Assembly (NCBI GenBank): GCA_018335755.1
Contig: JAGXRK010000050.1
Coordinates: 124,001 to 188,000 of the forward strand
Source: Ignavibacterium sp.
Lineage (GTDB): Bacteria > Bacteroidota > Ignavibacteria > Ignavibacteriales > Ignavibacteriaceae
Reading direction: 5' to 3'
Length of the DNA: 64,000 nucleotides
Under the pieces are notes generated by a model, which was given only the letters and a program-made list of their open reading frames with translations, did no database searches and was not told the DNA's origin. This document shows, one piece after another, positions 7,899 to 16,696 of this stretch; position 1 is the first letter of the stretch, and each line of letters begins with the position of its first letter. Made by a program: the position numbers and the translations under genes.

Positions 7899-10271
7899 AT
7901 GAAAATAAAATTAAGCATATTTATTGTTTTCTTAAATTATTTCCTTGTCTATGCTGCAGAAGGAACCGGAAGTATAAATGGAAAAGTTATAGACAACCGG
8001 AATCTTCAACCGTTGATCGGAGCAAATATTCTGGTTGATGAAACTAATTTTGGTGCAGCGTCCGATGTTGAAGGAAATTTTACTATACCGAACCTGCCTG
8101 CCGGAAGTTATAACCTGACTATAAGATTTATCGGTTATAAAACTGTAAAACGAAACAATGTTATTGTTAATCCAAACCGATCGACCGTTTTAGAAATCAG
8201 GATGGATGAAGAAATAATTGAAGGTGAAGCCGTTGAAGTTACCGGAAGTTATTTTGAAAAATCACGAGATGCTATAGTAAGTCATCGGTCAATGGACTTT
8301 GAAGAGATAAGAAGAAGTCCTGGCGATCTTGTAGATATTCAGAGAGTTGTTCAGGCCCTTCCATCCGTTACATCAGGAAGTGACCAATTGAATGAAATAA
8401 TTGTCCGCGGCGGTAATCCCGGTGAAAATTTATTTCTTATGGATAACATAGAAATACCAAATCCCAATCACTTTGCCGTTCAGGGTGCAGGAGGTGGCCC
8501 AATAAACCTTCTTAACAGCTACATGGTAAATAATATTGATTTTTATGCGGGAGCATTTTCGTCACGATTTGGTGATAAAGCCTCTTCTGTTATGAATATC
8601 TCTCTACGTAATGGTTCTTTTGACAGATTCAGAGGTGAAGGTTCAATAGGTATGGCTGGTGCAGGTGCATTGATTGAGGGACCGATTGGAGGTTTTGGAA
8701 GTTATATTTTGTCTGCCCGTAAAAGTTATCTCGATTGGATAATTGAAGCAACCGGCTTAACTGCTGTTCCAAACTATTATAATACTCAGGCTAAATTCAC
8801 TTTCAATCTGGATAAAAAACATACATTATTACTAAACGGAGTTTATGGTAAAGACAACATCAATATTGAAGGCGGGGATGAAGCCGGATATGGAAGAGGA
8901 GCAGAAAATCTTGATACAGAAAATTCACAATACATTGCAGGATTAACCTTAAGATCAATATGGTCAAAAAACTTATATTCCTTTGCTACAATCTCTGCTG
9001 TTCAAAATGATTTTTACGTTGAGGTTTATGATATGCCGGGCCGTGATGTTTTCTTTACGAATAATTCAAAAGAAACCGAGTACACAATTAAAACCGATTT
9101 TACTTATCAGCTAAGCAAAGGGTTGGAATTCAGCTTTGGCGGATCTTATAAAAATGTTGTCTTTGATTACGATGTTAATGGTGACGCAGATACTCTTTTC
9201 ATTTATGATACTAATGCCCGTGATTCTATAATTGGAATTTTTGATATATACCCTGAATACATAGTAAATCAGAATGTCAGCTCGTACAAAGGAGCTGCAT
9301 ATTCCCAGCTTACTCTGGATTTTCTAAAATATTTCAGAGTCACAGGTGGGGTAAGATATGATCGTTTCGACTATACTGATTTTCAATCGTGGAGTCCAAG
9401 GTTGGGCTTATCATATTTTATTACTCCATCAACTTCACTCAACTTAGCTTACGGCAAGCACTATCAATCACCTGCTTATATTGAACTGGCAGCAAACGTA
9501 ATTAACAGAAATCTGAACAGTAAATTCACAGAGCAGTATGTAGTTGGAATAGATCATCTTTTCCGTGATGATATTAAACTGACAGTTGAAGGTTACTTTA
9601 AAAAATATTTTGACGTACCTGTAAACAGAACTCTTACGACTCCAGATCCGCTGGATTATGACGATGGAACCTTTTTAAATCTTGGAAGAGCAGAATCAAA
9701 AGGAATAGAAGTTTTCTTACAGAAAAAACTGGTTGAAAATTTTTCCACAATCATCAGTTATTCATACTCGGAATCGAAAGCTATTGATCCGCGGACAAAT
9801 AAATTTTACAACTGGGATTATGATTATAGAAATGTACTTACTCTCATAGCAGGATATAAATACAGATTTTCAAAAAATGATTGGTACCGGAACATTAAAA
9901 ACCAATGGTGGTTTTATACTGTTTCCTGGTTCCCTTTAATGCCGGCAGATGAATTCGAAATAAGTCTTAAGTTCCGTTATCTTGGCGGAAGACCCTTTAC
10001 TCCCCCGGTTTACAGGCCGGAATTAAAAAAATGGATAGTTGAGGAGCAAAACGAACTTAATACTGAAAGATATCCGGCTTATAACAGACTGGACTTACGA
10101 ATTGATAAAAGATATAACTACGACAACTGGAGCTTTGTAATCTTTTTTGATATTGTGAATATATATAATCGTGATAATGTATGGAGCTATCAATACAATG
10201 ATGATGGATCGATTGACAAAGTTTTACAGTTTAACACTTTGCCTGTTGCTGGCGTTACAATTGAGTTCTGA
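7899..10271 (+). CDS. TonB-dependent receptor with CarboxypepD_reg domain
   Basis: The 790-residue outer-membrane protein starts at the ATG at 7899; an in-frame ATG at 7827 lies inside the oxygenase gene and would spoil the signal peptide (MKIKLSIFIVFLNYF...). After the signal come a carboxypeptidase regulatory-like domain (about 25-110, GSINGKVIDNRNLQPLIGAN), a plug domain (about 125-260, IIVRGGNPGENLFLMDNIEIP) and a 22-strand-type barrel ending in VTIEF. It begins 25 bases after the oxygenase and is probably on the same transcript. The ligand is unknown. There is no SusD partner. Confidence 0.88.
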   Translation: MKIKLSIFIVFLNYFLVYAAEGTGSINGKVIDNRNLQPLIGANILVDETNFGAASDVEGNFTIPNLPAGSYNLTIRFIGYKTVKRNNVIVNPNRSTVLEIRMDEEIIEGEAVEVTGSYFEKSRDAIVSHRSMDFEEIRRSPGDLVDIQRVVQALPSVTSGSDQLNEIIVRGGNPGENLFLMDNIEIPNPNHFAVQGAGGGPINLLNSYMVNNIDFYAGAFSSRFGDKASSVMNISLRNGSFDRFRGEGSIGMAGAGALIEGPIGGFGSYILSARKSYLDWIIEATGLTAVPNYYNTQAKFTFNLDKKHTLLLNGVYGKDNINIEGGDEAGYGRGAENLDTENSQYIAGLTLRSIWSKNLYSFATISAVQNDFYVEVYDMPGRDVFFTNNSKETEYTIKTDFTYQLSKGLEFSFGGSYKNVVFDYDVNGDADTLFIYDTNARDSIIGIFDIYPEYIVNQNVSSYKGAAYSQLTLDFLKYFRVTGGVRYDRFDYTDFQSWSPRLGLSYFITPSTSLNLAYGKHYQSPAYIELAANVINRNLNSKFTEQYVVGIDHLFRDDIKLTVEGYFKKYFDVPVNRTLTTPDPLDYDDGTFLNLGRAESKGIEVFLQKKLVENFSTIISYSYSESKAIDPRTNKFYNWDYDYRNVLTLIAGYKYRFSKNDWYRNIKNQWWFYTVSWFPLMPADEFEISLKFRYLGGRPFTPPVYRPELKKWIVEEQNELNTERYPAYNRLDLRIDKRYNYDNWSFVIFFDIVNIYNRDNVWSYQYNDDGSIDKVLQFNTLPVAGVTIEF

Positions 10272-10286
10272 TAATCGATTAAAGAG

Positions 10287-10334
10287 AACCTTCAAGGTAA
10301 GATGCTTAAAGCAGATGTTCCGACCTTGAAGGTT
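10287..10334. terminator. 12-bp inverted repeat between convergent genes
   Basis: Arms AACCTTCAAGGT (10287-10298) and ACCTTGAAGGTT (10323-10334) are perfect complements around a 24-base loop. The element sits between the convergent ends of the TonB receptor and the response-regulator gene, where a two-way terminator is expected. It lacks a T run on either side, so it may instead be a dispersed palindromic repeat. Confidence 0.5.
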
Positions 10335-10344
10335 AATGGTCATT

Positions 10345-11508
10345 CTATCTTCTGAAAAATTCCGATACTATTTTTTCCCAATTCACATCATTCAGCTTTT
10401 CAAGCTGCCCGATATATAACTGGTGTTCATTAATGTATTCATCGTCCTTCTTTTCTGTCTTAACTACATCTTTCATTAAGGATTTGAAGTGATCAATATC
10501 TTTCTGATAAAAAGTTACAGCGGCTTTACCTATATGTAAATCTTTAATTTCATTATCAATATTATCAGTATCGATAGCACAGAACCAATTCCGTTCATAA
10601 GGTGTTACATCAAGTGCATCCGGATTTTCTTTCAACAAAGTATTGATCGATTTAACAATACCGCTGACTGGTGAATTGAAAGCAACTTTCCGGTTCCCCT
10701 GACGTATTGTAAATAATGGCTGACCCGCTTTAACCTGCATACCGAGATTCGGCAGATCGATAACATCAACTTTGCCAATTAACTTTTTAGCAAAATCGTC
10801 CATTCCAACTTTAGCTATTCCTTCCTGATTCAGACTTACCCAGGTATGGCTGTGGCCAATAAACACTCCGCCCGGGATAGCAAATTCACCCTTTGCTGAA
10901 TCTTCATCAGCAGGCAAATGAGAAATATGAACTTTTGGTTTAAGCTGCTTCTGAATTCTATCCTGTCTTTTAATTAAAGCTTTTTTAGTGAAAGCAAGAA
11001 GTTCATCTTCGGTAAATGGTTTTTGAACATAATCCATAGCACCGTATTTCATTGTTTCAACAGCAGTTTCAACAGAAGCATAACCGGTAATAATAATAAC
11101 ATCAATATCGGGTCGCATGTGTTTTACCGACTTCGTTACCTCAACACCATCCATAAGCGGCATCTTTAAATCTGTAAATACGAAATCATAATGATGAGTT
11201 TGAATCAGTCCAAGTGCTTCCTGACCGGTTTCAACCGTATCAACAGAATAACCATCAAGTACAAGTATTTTTCTGAAACTGCTCAAAATAACTTCCTCAT
11301 CATCTACGCAGAGTATTCGAGCTTTGGGACTTTCGACTTCAGCACGTTTAAGCGTTTTTGCTTCTCTGCTGAAATCAAGTGTCAAGCTTTCCTGCAAAAC
11401 CTGTTCACGTTCCTGTTTTAACTTCTTCTCCTGTATTTGTTTAGCAATCATACGGATAAGAATATCCGCAATGATGAATACTATTATTGCAACTATAAAT
11501 AATGGCAT
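10345..11508 (-). CDS. membrane-anchored response regulator with C-terminal GcvH-like domain
   Basis: The 387 residues are, in order: a membrane helix (about 2-22), a charged coiled-coil linker (23-60), a CheY receiver (64-182; acidic DD at 69-70, phospho-Asp113, Lys163 in KPF), and a GcvH-like lipoyl-fold domain (about 207-312) with PVSGIVKSIN, followed by a helical tail. In true GcvH the lipoylated lysine sits eight residues before the PVSG proline; here that place is Asn272, with Lys274 nearby, so lipoylation is doubtful. There is no DNA-binding domain. AGGAGG precedes the ATG. It is the last gene of the cytochrome/NrfD operon. A membrane-bound, non-transcriptional output is inferred. Confidence 0.85.
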   Translation of the reverse strand: MPLFIVAIIVFIIADILIRMIAKQIQEKKLKQEREQVLQESLTLDFSREAKTLKRAEVESPKARILCVDDEEVILSSFRKILVLDGYSVDTVETGQEALGLIQTHHYDFVFTDLKMPLMDGVEVTKSVKHMRPDIDVIIITGYASVETAVETMKYGAMDYVQKPFTEDELLAFTKKALIKRQDRIQKQLKPKVHISHLPADEDSAKGEFAIPGGVFIGHSHTWVSLNQEGIAKVGMDDFAKKLIGKVDVIDLPNLGMQVKAGQPLFTIRQGNRKVAFNSPVSGIVKSINTLLKENPDALDVTPYERNWFCAIDTDNIDNEIKDLHIGKAAVTFYQKDIDHFKSLMKDVVKTEKKDDEYINEHQLYIGQLEKLNDVNWEKIVSEFFRR

Positions 11509-11556
11509 ATTTTCCTCCTGAGGAATAAATTAATTTCTATTTTATTATTTAACATT

Positions 11557-12363
11557 TCAAATCCGGTCCGAACTACAGGGTATTAGATTTTTTTGTTCAT
11601 ACTCGGGATCAACAGGTATAACACGATATATCCAGCCTTCGAAATACGGATCTTTTTCAATCAAACTTGGATGATCTTTTAATTTCTCATTTACTTCCAC
11701 TATTCTACCCGAAACCGGTGATAAAATTTTATGCGCTCTGTCTTCTTCAGAAATAATTGTAAGACAACTTATTCCCTGAGCTATTTCATCTTCCCTGTTC
11801 TGAAATTCTATATTTTTAATAGAATCAACTGTCTTTAAAAAAAGATCGCTAATTCCTATTAACACCGAACCATCCCGCTCCTGAACCATCCAGGATGAAT
11901 AGCCCAGCCTGAAATATTTTGACGGGCAGGGAACATAATATAAATGATTTCCATTCTGATGACTGCTAACTTGCTCAAGTTTATTTTTTATTTCCTGATA
12001 TTTGTTTGCACGATACAGTGAATTCAATAATTCATCAACGGTAAATGGTTTCGGAATAAAATCTATTGCCCCGTTGTAAAGTGACTTAACCGCATTCTCA
12101 ACAGTTGAATAGCCTGTTGTCATAATAATACTGCTGTCAATCTTTTTGTTGTGCAGTTCATCAATAATCTGGAAGCCATCACCATCAGGCATCATTATAT
12201 CGCAGATAATTATTTTATAATAATTAGATGAAATCTTCTCAATAGCGTTTTTAACATTTAAAGCTGTATCCACAGTATAATTTTCCAGTGAGCAAATTTT
12301 TATAACAGCATCAAGAATAACCTGCTCATCGTCAATCACTAATATGTCTGCTGTCTTATTCAT
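11557..12363 (-). CDS. response regulator with C-terminal GcvH-like domain
   Basis: The 268-residue protein has a receiver domain (5-122; Asp55 in CDIMMPDGDG, Lys105 in KPF) and a GcvH-like domain (about 140-255) recognised by the GYSSWMVQERDG start, the SPVSGRIVEVNEKL core and PYFEGWIYRV end. The lipoyl-lysine place, eight residues before the PVSG proline, is Asp208, so the domain probably keeps only the fold. Unlike the next gene it has no membrane helix. It lies 8 bases after the histidine kinase, so it is probably its cognate partner. No DNA-binding domain is present; the output is unknown. Confidence 0.86.
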   Translation of the reverse strand: MNKTADILVIDDEQVILDAVIKICSLENYTVDTALNVKNAIEKISSNYYKIIICDIMMPDGDGFQIIDELHNKKIDSSIIMTTGYSTVENAVKSLYNGAIDFIPKPFTVDELLNSLYRANKYQEIKNKLEQVSSHQNGNHLYYVPCPSKYFRLGYSSWMVQERDGSVLIGISDLFLKTVDSIKNIEFQNREDEIAQGISCLTIISEEDRAHKILSPVSGRIVEVNEKLKDHPSLIEKDPYFEGWIYRVIPVDPEYEQKNLIPCSSDRI

Positions 12364-12371
12364 CTTTTTCT

Positions 12372-14240
12372 CTATCTCTGCTGGTTTAATGGAAGACGGA
12401 TTGTAAAAGCAGTTCCTCTTCCAACTTCGCTGTCAACAGTTATCGTTCCATTATGATTATCAATAATTCCCCAGATCACAGCCAAACCAAGACCCGTTCC
12501 TTTTTGTCCCTTAGTTGAAAAGAAAGGATCAAATATTTTTGAAAGATCTTCGTTACTGATTCCGGAACCGGTATCAGATATTTTTATCTCTATAAAATCA
12601 CTTAACCCGCTCGAATCTACAAAATCCCATTTTTCATAATTGCTGTTCTTGGATGAACAGACTTCATAGACTCCCTGTCCGTTTATATCGAAAGAAAGAA
12701 TCTTAGAATCACATTTTGGACAGGATTTATCTTTTTGAACTAGTGAAAGATTACACTCAGGGCAAACAAAATCAGTGTTGGCATTAATTTCAAAATCAAG
12801 ATCGAAATGATTTCTATGTTTTCCATAAATTGGATCAAGGTGAATAATTCCTGAATTTTTTCCGGATATAACTTTGACTTTTAAAGCTGATATGCCATCT
12901 ATTTTATATTCGGGATCGATAAGGCTATGTCGTTTAGGGCAAGATGCTTTTTTAATCTGTGCTATTCCAAACGGAGATAAAGATATTTTTTTAGTTGAGA
13001 TTGAAATAGTCCCACCATTTTTACCAATTGCATCAGAGGAATTAACTAGAAGGTTAATAAAAACCTGCTGCATCTGATTTGAATCTACAGTAATCTTCGG
13101 AAGGTGTTCAGCCGTTTCTTTTACTACCTTAACTTTGTTCATTGAAAGCTGATTTTCGATAACTTCTATAGACTTAGTAATAATTTCATTTATATCTGCA
13201 TTACTTTTCTTAGGAACAGACTGCCTGGCAAAATCAAGCAAGCTTTTAACTATTTCCCTGCTTCTCATTGTTTCGCGAACTATTACTTTAAGGTCTTCCT
13301 GAAACTCCGGATTATCTTTTGTTCTTTTAAGAAGAAAACTACTGTATGTTAAAACACCTGTAAGGGGATTATTAATTTCATGAGCCACTCCTGCAGCTAA
13401 TCTACCCAGGGAAGCCATTTTATCAGACTGGAATAGCTGCATTCTTGCTTCTGCAAGTTTCTTAGTCATATTATTGAATGATTGACCTAGTTTGCCAATT
13501 TCATCTTCCCCCATATCTTTAATCGAGTAATTGAGATTACCCATGCTCACCTGCTGCGTTCCATTCAGTAAATCATTAACCGGACTAACAACCCAGCGAC
13601 GAACAAAAAAACCAATAATAAATCCAACTGCAATAATTGCAACAATAGCGAAGATAACTATTTCAATCTCGCTTTTTATTATGTTTTCATCGACATCATC
13701 AAGCGAAATTGTTATATCTAAAACGCCAAGCACCTTCTGATCTGATGGATGTGCGTGGCAATCGGCTTCCCAGCAGGATTTATCATTATTAATTGGTGTA
13801 ATAATTCCAATAAATCTTGATGAATCAGGATGCAGCTTAAATATTCTTGTGCGATCCGTTATAGAAATATTTTCCAGTGGTTCATCGGCAGTATGACAAG
13901 CATAGCAGGCTTCTGCATTTTTATCAACCATTTGATTTATGATTGATGGTTCACTTGAGTATGTAATTATTCCTTCTTTATTAAGAATTCTTACATCCCT
14001 GATTTGCTGCTGCTGACCGATTGTATTTATAATTTCCTGAATTCGTTCACGCTGATTAAGCATCATATCGAAGCGTGTACTGCTTATAACGGTTTCACTG
14101 AGCTGATTTGCATGACGTTCTACTTCCTTTATCAAGCCTGTGCTATGAGACTCAACATTAAAATAGGCGAATACACCAATAATAACTATTGCTGTGAACG
14201 CTACTGCAATTATTAATCGAATACCGATTTTTTGAAACAT
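12372..14240 (-). CDS. haem-motif sensor histidine kinase with zinc-ribbon insertion in the ATPase domain
   Basis: The 622 residues comprise: membrane helix 1 (about 8-27), an exported sensor domain (28-190) with a c-type haem motif CYACH (112-116) and a CWEADCH motif with a wider C-x4-CH spacing (156-162), membrane helix 2 (192-213), HAMP (about 214-265), HisKA with phospho-His287 in GVAHEINNPL, and a HATPase_c domain. The ATPase domain is split: the N box (about 394-403) and the G1 box (DTGSG, 556-560) are separated by an extra 130 residues holding CPEC (493-496) and CPKC (507-510), a zinc ribbon, plus Cys434 and Cys528. The G2 box GTGLGL is intact. It is the fourth gene of the respiratory operon and likely senses redox state. 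Confidence 0.92.
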   Translation of the reverse strand: MFQKIGIRLIIAVAFTAIVIIGVFAYFNVESHSTGLIKEVERHANQLSETVISSTRFDMMLNQRERIQEIINTIGQQQQIRDVRILNKEGIITYSSEPSIINQMVDKNAEACYACHTADEPLENISITDRTRIFKLHPDSSRFIGIITPINNDKSCWEADCHAHPSDQKVLGVLDITISLDDVDENIIKSEIEIVIFAIVAIIAVGFIIGFFVRRWVVSPVNDLLNGTQQVSMGNLNYSIKDMGEDEIGKLGQSFNNMTKKLAEARMQLFQSDKMASLGRLAAGVAHEINNPLTGVLTYSSFLLKRTKDNPEFQEDLKVIVRETMRSREIVKSLLDFARQSVPKKSNADINEIITKSIEVIENQLSMNKVKVVKETAEHLPKITVDSNQMQQVFINLLVNSSDAIGKNGGTISISTKKISLSPFGIAQIKKASCPKRHSLIDPEYKIDGISALKVKVISGKNSGIIHLDPIYGKHRNHFDLDFEINANTDFVCPECNLSLVQKDKSCPKCDSKILSFDINGQGVYEVCSSKNSNYEKWDFVDSSGLSDFIEIKISDTGSGISNEDLSKIFDPFFSTKGQKGTGLGLAVIWGIIDNHNGTITVDSEVGRGTAFTIRLPLNQQR

Positions 14241-14297
14241 AACAGCTGTGAGTTACTCTTTTATTATAAATAAAACTTAATATAGTTTACTATAAAT

Positions 14298-15452
14298 CTA
14301 ATTATTTCGAATCAATTTACCCGGTAAAACTTTCGGATAAATATAATCTTCATGACAATTATCACACGTTGGCTTAATTGCATAGTTATTATCAGTATGG
14401 CAATCAGCACAATCGAGGCTTTCATGAAGTTCATCAAGTTTTAGTCCTGTTACCTCGTGTTTGAAATTATCAGCATTCCAGTCCTTATGACAACTTACAC
14501 AATCTTTATTTAGCTTGGCATAAGGTATTGTTGAACCATGACATTTCTGGCAGCTTAGTTTCGCATGATAAGTTTTAAGTGCCCATCCGCTGCTTCTGAA
14601 GTGATCAAAAGGTTTCATTTCCTCGTTAGAATGACATTTACTGCAGGATACATCCTTATGACAGCTGATACAGTTACTATGCTGCTGTTCAAAGGTAAGT
14701 TCAGTTTTGCTGATATAACTTTTTCTGGGCTTTATATCATCTGATTTACGATTAACATCGTGACAACTGATGCAGCTTTCATTTTTATGACACTTAATAC
14801 AATCCAAACCAAACGTATTGGTATGATCATCGTGATAAAAAGTAGCAAGTTTGCCTTGATCCGTTTTTGTTTCATAAACAATTTTTGTAGGCTCAAGTAT
14901 AACCGGATGAGTTCTGCCTTTTAATCTTTGAGCAATCTGCTCCTTCTCAGTTCCTTTTACTTCTTTAATCGGCAAATGGCAAGAATTACAACCGGTTGAA
15001 TGACTCCACTCGCGATGGCAATCCATACACTGCCTGTGATAAGCTCCGAGCAGATCAGGCACACTAACATCCCGTCGTTTGCGTGATGTTTCATGACAGC
15101 TATTGCAGTTAAGAATCGGTCCTGTTGTATTATAATGATGACAGCTGCCGCAGCCTCCGGACATTTCAGCCATTTCAGCATGAATTCTGTGTGAAAAATA
15201 AACCGGTCCATACCTGTTCATTAGTTGATCGATTACAATTAACTCGGGTGTTTGCTCAGGTTTTTGATATATAGTTACAATTTTCTCACGAGGACAAATA
15301 ACCAAACAAGGATCGTTTTTTGTTGGAACTTCACAAGTATGGCAGGTTTGACAGCTGATATTAAGTTTAGAATGATCTTGACCTAAATTAACTTGCGCAT
15401 TTACAGATACACTAATAAAGATCAGAAGGAGAATACTAAATAAATTTTTCAT
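14298..15452 (-). CDS. multihaem cytochrome c, 13 CxxCH motifs
   Basis: This 384-residue protein has a signal peptide (about 1-19, SVNAQ) and 13 CxxCH motifs spread over the whole mature chain, so it is a periplasmic electron carrier of the cytochrome c3/HmcA type. Several motifs are joined to a preceding separate histidine (FSHRIH, YHDDHT, TYHAKLSCQKCH), the usual sixth ligands. The first motif is part of an extra Cys cluster CQTCHTCEVP...PCLVICPRE. AAGGAG lies before the ATG. The gene starts at the last base of the NrfD-type subunit gene (stop 15452), so the two proteins are probably made as a complex. Confidence 0.93.
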   Translation of the reverse strand: MKNLFSILLLIFISVSVNAQVNLGQDHSKLNISCQTCHTCEVPTKNDPCLVICPREKIVTIYQKPEQTPELIVIDQLMNRYGPVYFSHRIHAEMAEMSGGCGSCHHYNTTGPILNCNSCHETSRKRRDVSVPDLLGAYHRQCMDCHREWSHSTGCNSCHLPIKEVKGTEKEQIAQRLKGRTHPVILEPTKIVYETKTDQGKLATFYHDDHTNTFGLDCIKCHKNESCISCHDVNRKSDDIKPRKSYISKTELTFEQQHSNCISCHKDVSCSKCHSNEEMKPFDHFRSSGWALKTYHAKLSCQKCHGSTIPYAKLNKDCVSCHKDWNADNFKHEVTGLKLDELHESLDCADCHTDNNYAIKPTCDNCHEDYIYPKVLPGKLIRNN

Positions 15453-16696
15453 TATTTAACTCCTTTCACAGTGTATTTAGCTGATTTACCGGAATGTTTG
15501 CCGGGTAAACTGACAACAGGAAAGTTTATCACGAAGAATCTATAAAGAAGAACCAGTATGGCTACAAATCCAACAGTAACAGAAATTTCTCCGATTGACG
15601 GGAAATAAGAGTAATCTGCATATGGCGGCGTATATGCTACAATAAAATTATTTATCCTGTTTAGAAGTACTCCGGCAACTACCAAAGCAGCAGCAGTAAA
15701 AAGTAATGAAGGTGATTTCAGAACTTTTGGAGATAGAAGCATTCTTAGCGGAATCACAACACCAAACAAAATTTCAATTGTAAACATTATGCTTGCTGTA
15801 TTAAATTCGGTTAGATATACAAAAGTCTCACGAATAACCATATCTCCGATCTTGAATGCAAGATACAAACCCAGCAGTGGGGCAATCATTGCTCCAAGTT
15901 TTGAAAGAATATGCATTTCGGATTTTAACTTCAATGAACGGGATGCAATTAATGACTCAAATATTACCATCGGAAAGCCGACAGCAATAGCTGAAAGTAA
16001 AAACAATAACGGTAATATTGGAGTCTGCCACAGCGGATGCATCTTGGGTCCGGCAATAATCATTAGTGTACCTAACGACGATTGATGCAAAGTTGAAAGT
16101 ACAACTCCAGCTATAATAAAAATAAACATTGTTTTTGAAAGCCCACGGTCGAGTACACGTAAAATTTTATCAACAAGTTTATTCAGCTTTGACAGAATAC
16201 CCGGCAAATTTACCTTACCGATAAATCTTTCTGTAACAATAGGAAGAAATTCAATATACAGCACAGTCAGATAAATCATAACACAAATACCAACTTCAAA
16301 CAATGCCGAATTGCCATTCCACATATAGATTGGATGATAGATGTAATACCATCTTCCTAAATCTACAAGCACTCCCATTGCAACAAAAGTGTAGCCAAGC
16401 ATTGCTGTTAAAAGTGCCGGTCTTATTATTGCTGCATATTCTTCTCTGTGCATAACGTGACCTAGTGCAGCGGTTGTAAAACCTCCGGCAGCTAATGCAA
16501 CACCGGCGGCAACATCAATTCCAATCCAAATTCCCCAGGGATACTGATTATCTAAATTTGTTACAGAACCGATTCCATAGAAGAATCTGATTGCAAGAAA
16601 TACTAAGGCATTAAGTGCCAGAACACAAAGTAAAATAACACCGGGGGTAAAAAATTTTCTTTTAACCGGAACAGGATTTATATCCTCGTGATTCAT
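15452..16696 (-). CDS. NrfD/HmcC-type quinone-reactive membrane subunit
   Basis: The 414-residue protein has about ten membrane helices and the NrfD/PsrC/HmcC family look: PWGIWIGIDVAAGVALAAGG near the start (the conserved glycine-rich helix), LGRWYYIYHPIYMWN, and GTLMIIAGPKMHPLWQTPILPLLFLL. Members exchange electrons with menaquinone and pass them to the Fe-S and cytochrome subunits. The gene overlaps the Fe-S subunit gene by 4 bases and the cytochrome gene by one. AGGAGG precedes the ATG. The direction of electron flow cannot be told from the sequence. Confidence 0.92.
   Translation of the reverse strand: MNHEDINPVPVKRKFFTPGVILLCVLALNALVFLAIRFFYGIGSVTNLDNQYPWGIWIGIDVAAGVALAAGGFTTAALGHVMHREEYAAIIRPALLTAMLGYTFVAMGVLVDLGRWYYIYHPIYMWNGNSALFEVGICVMIYLTVLYIEFLPIVTERFIGKVNLPGILSKLNKLVDKILRVLDRGLSKTMFIFIIAGVVLSTLHQSSLGTLMIIAGPKMHPLWQTPILPLLFLLSAIAVGFPMVIFESLIASRSLKLKSEMHILSKLGAMIAPLLGLYLAFKIGDMVIRETFVYLTEFNTASIMFTIEILFGVVIPLRMLLSPKVLKSPSLLFTAAALVVAGVLLNRINNFIVAYTPPYADYSYFPSIGEISVTVGFVAILVLLYRFFVINFPVVSLPGKHSGKSAKYTVKGVK

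Noticed and set aside
10287..10334. CRISPR-like repeat or attachment site
   Set aside because: Only one pair of inverted arms, without repeated units or an integrase; a terminator or dispersed palindrome explains it better.
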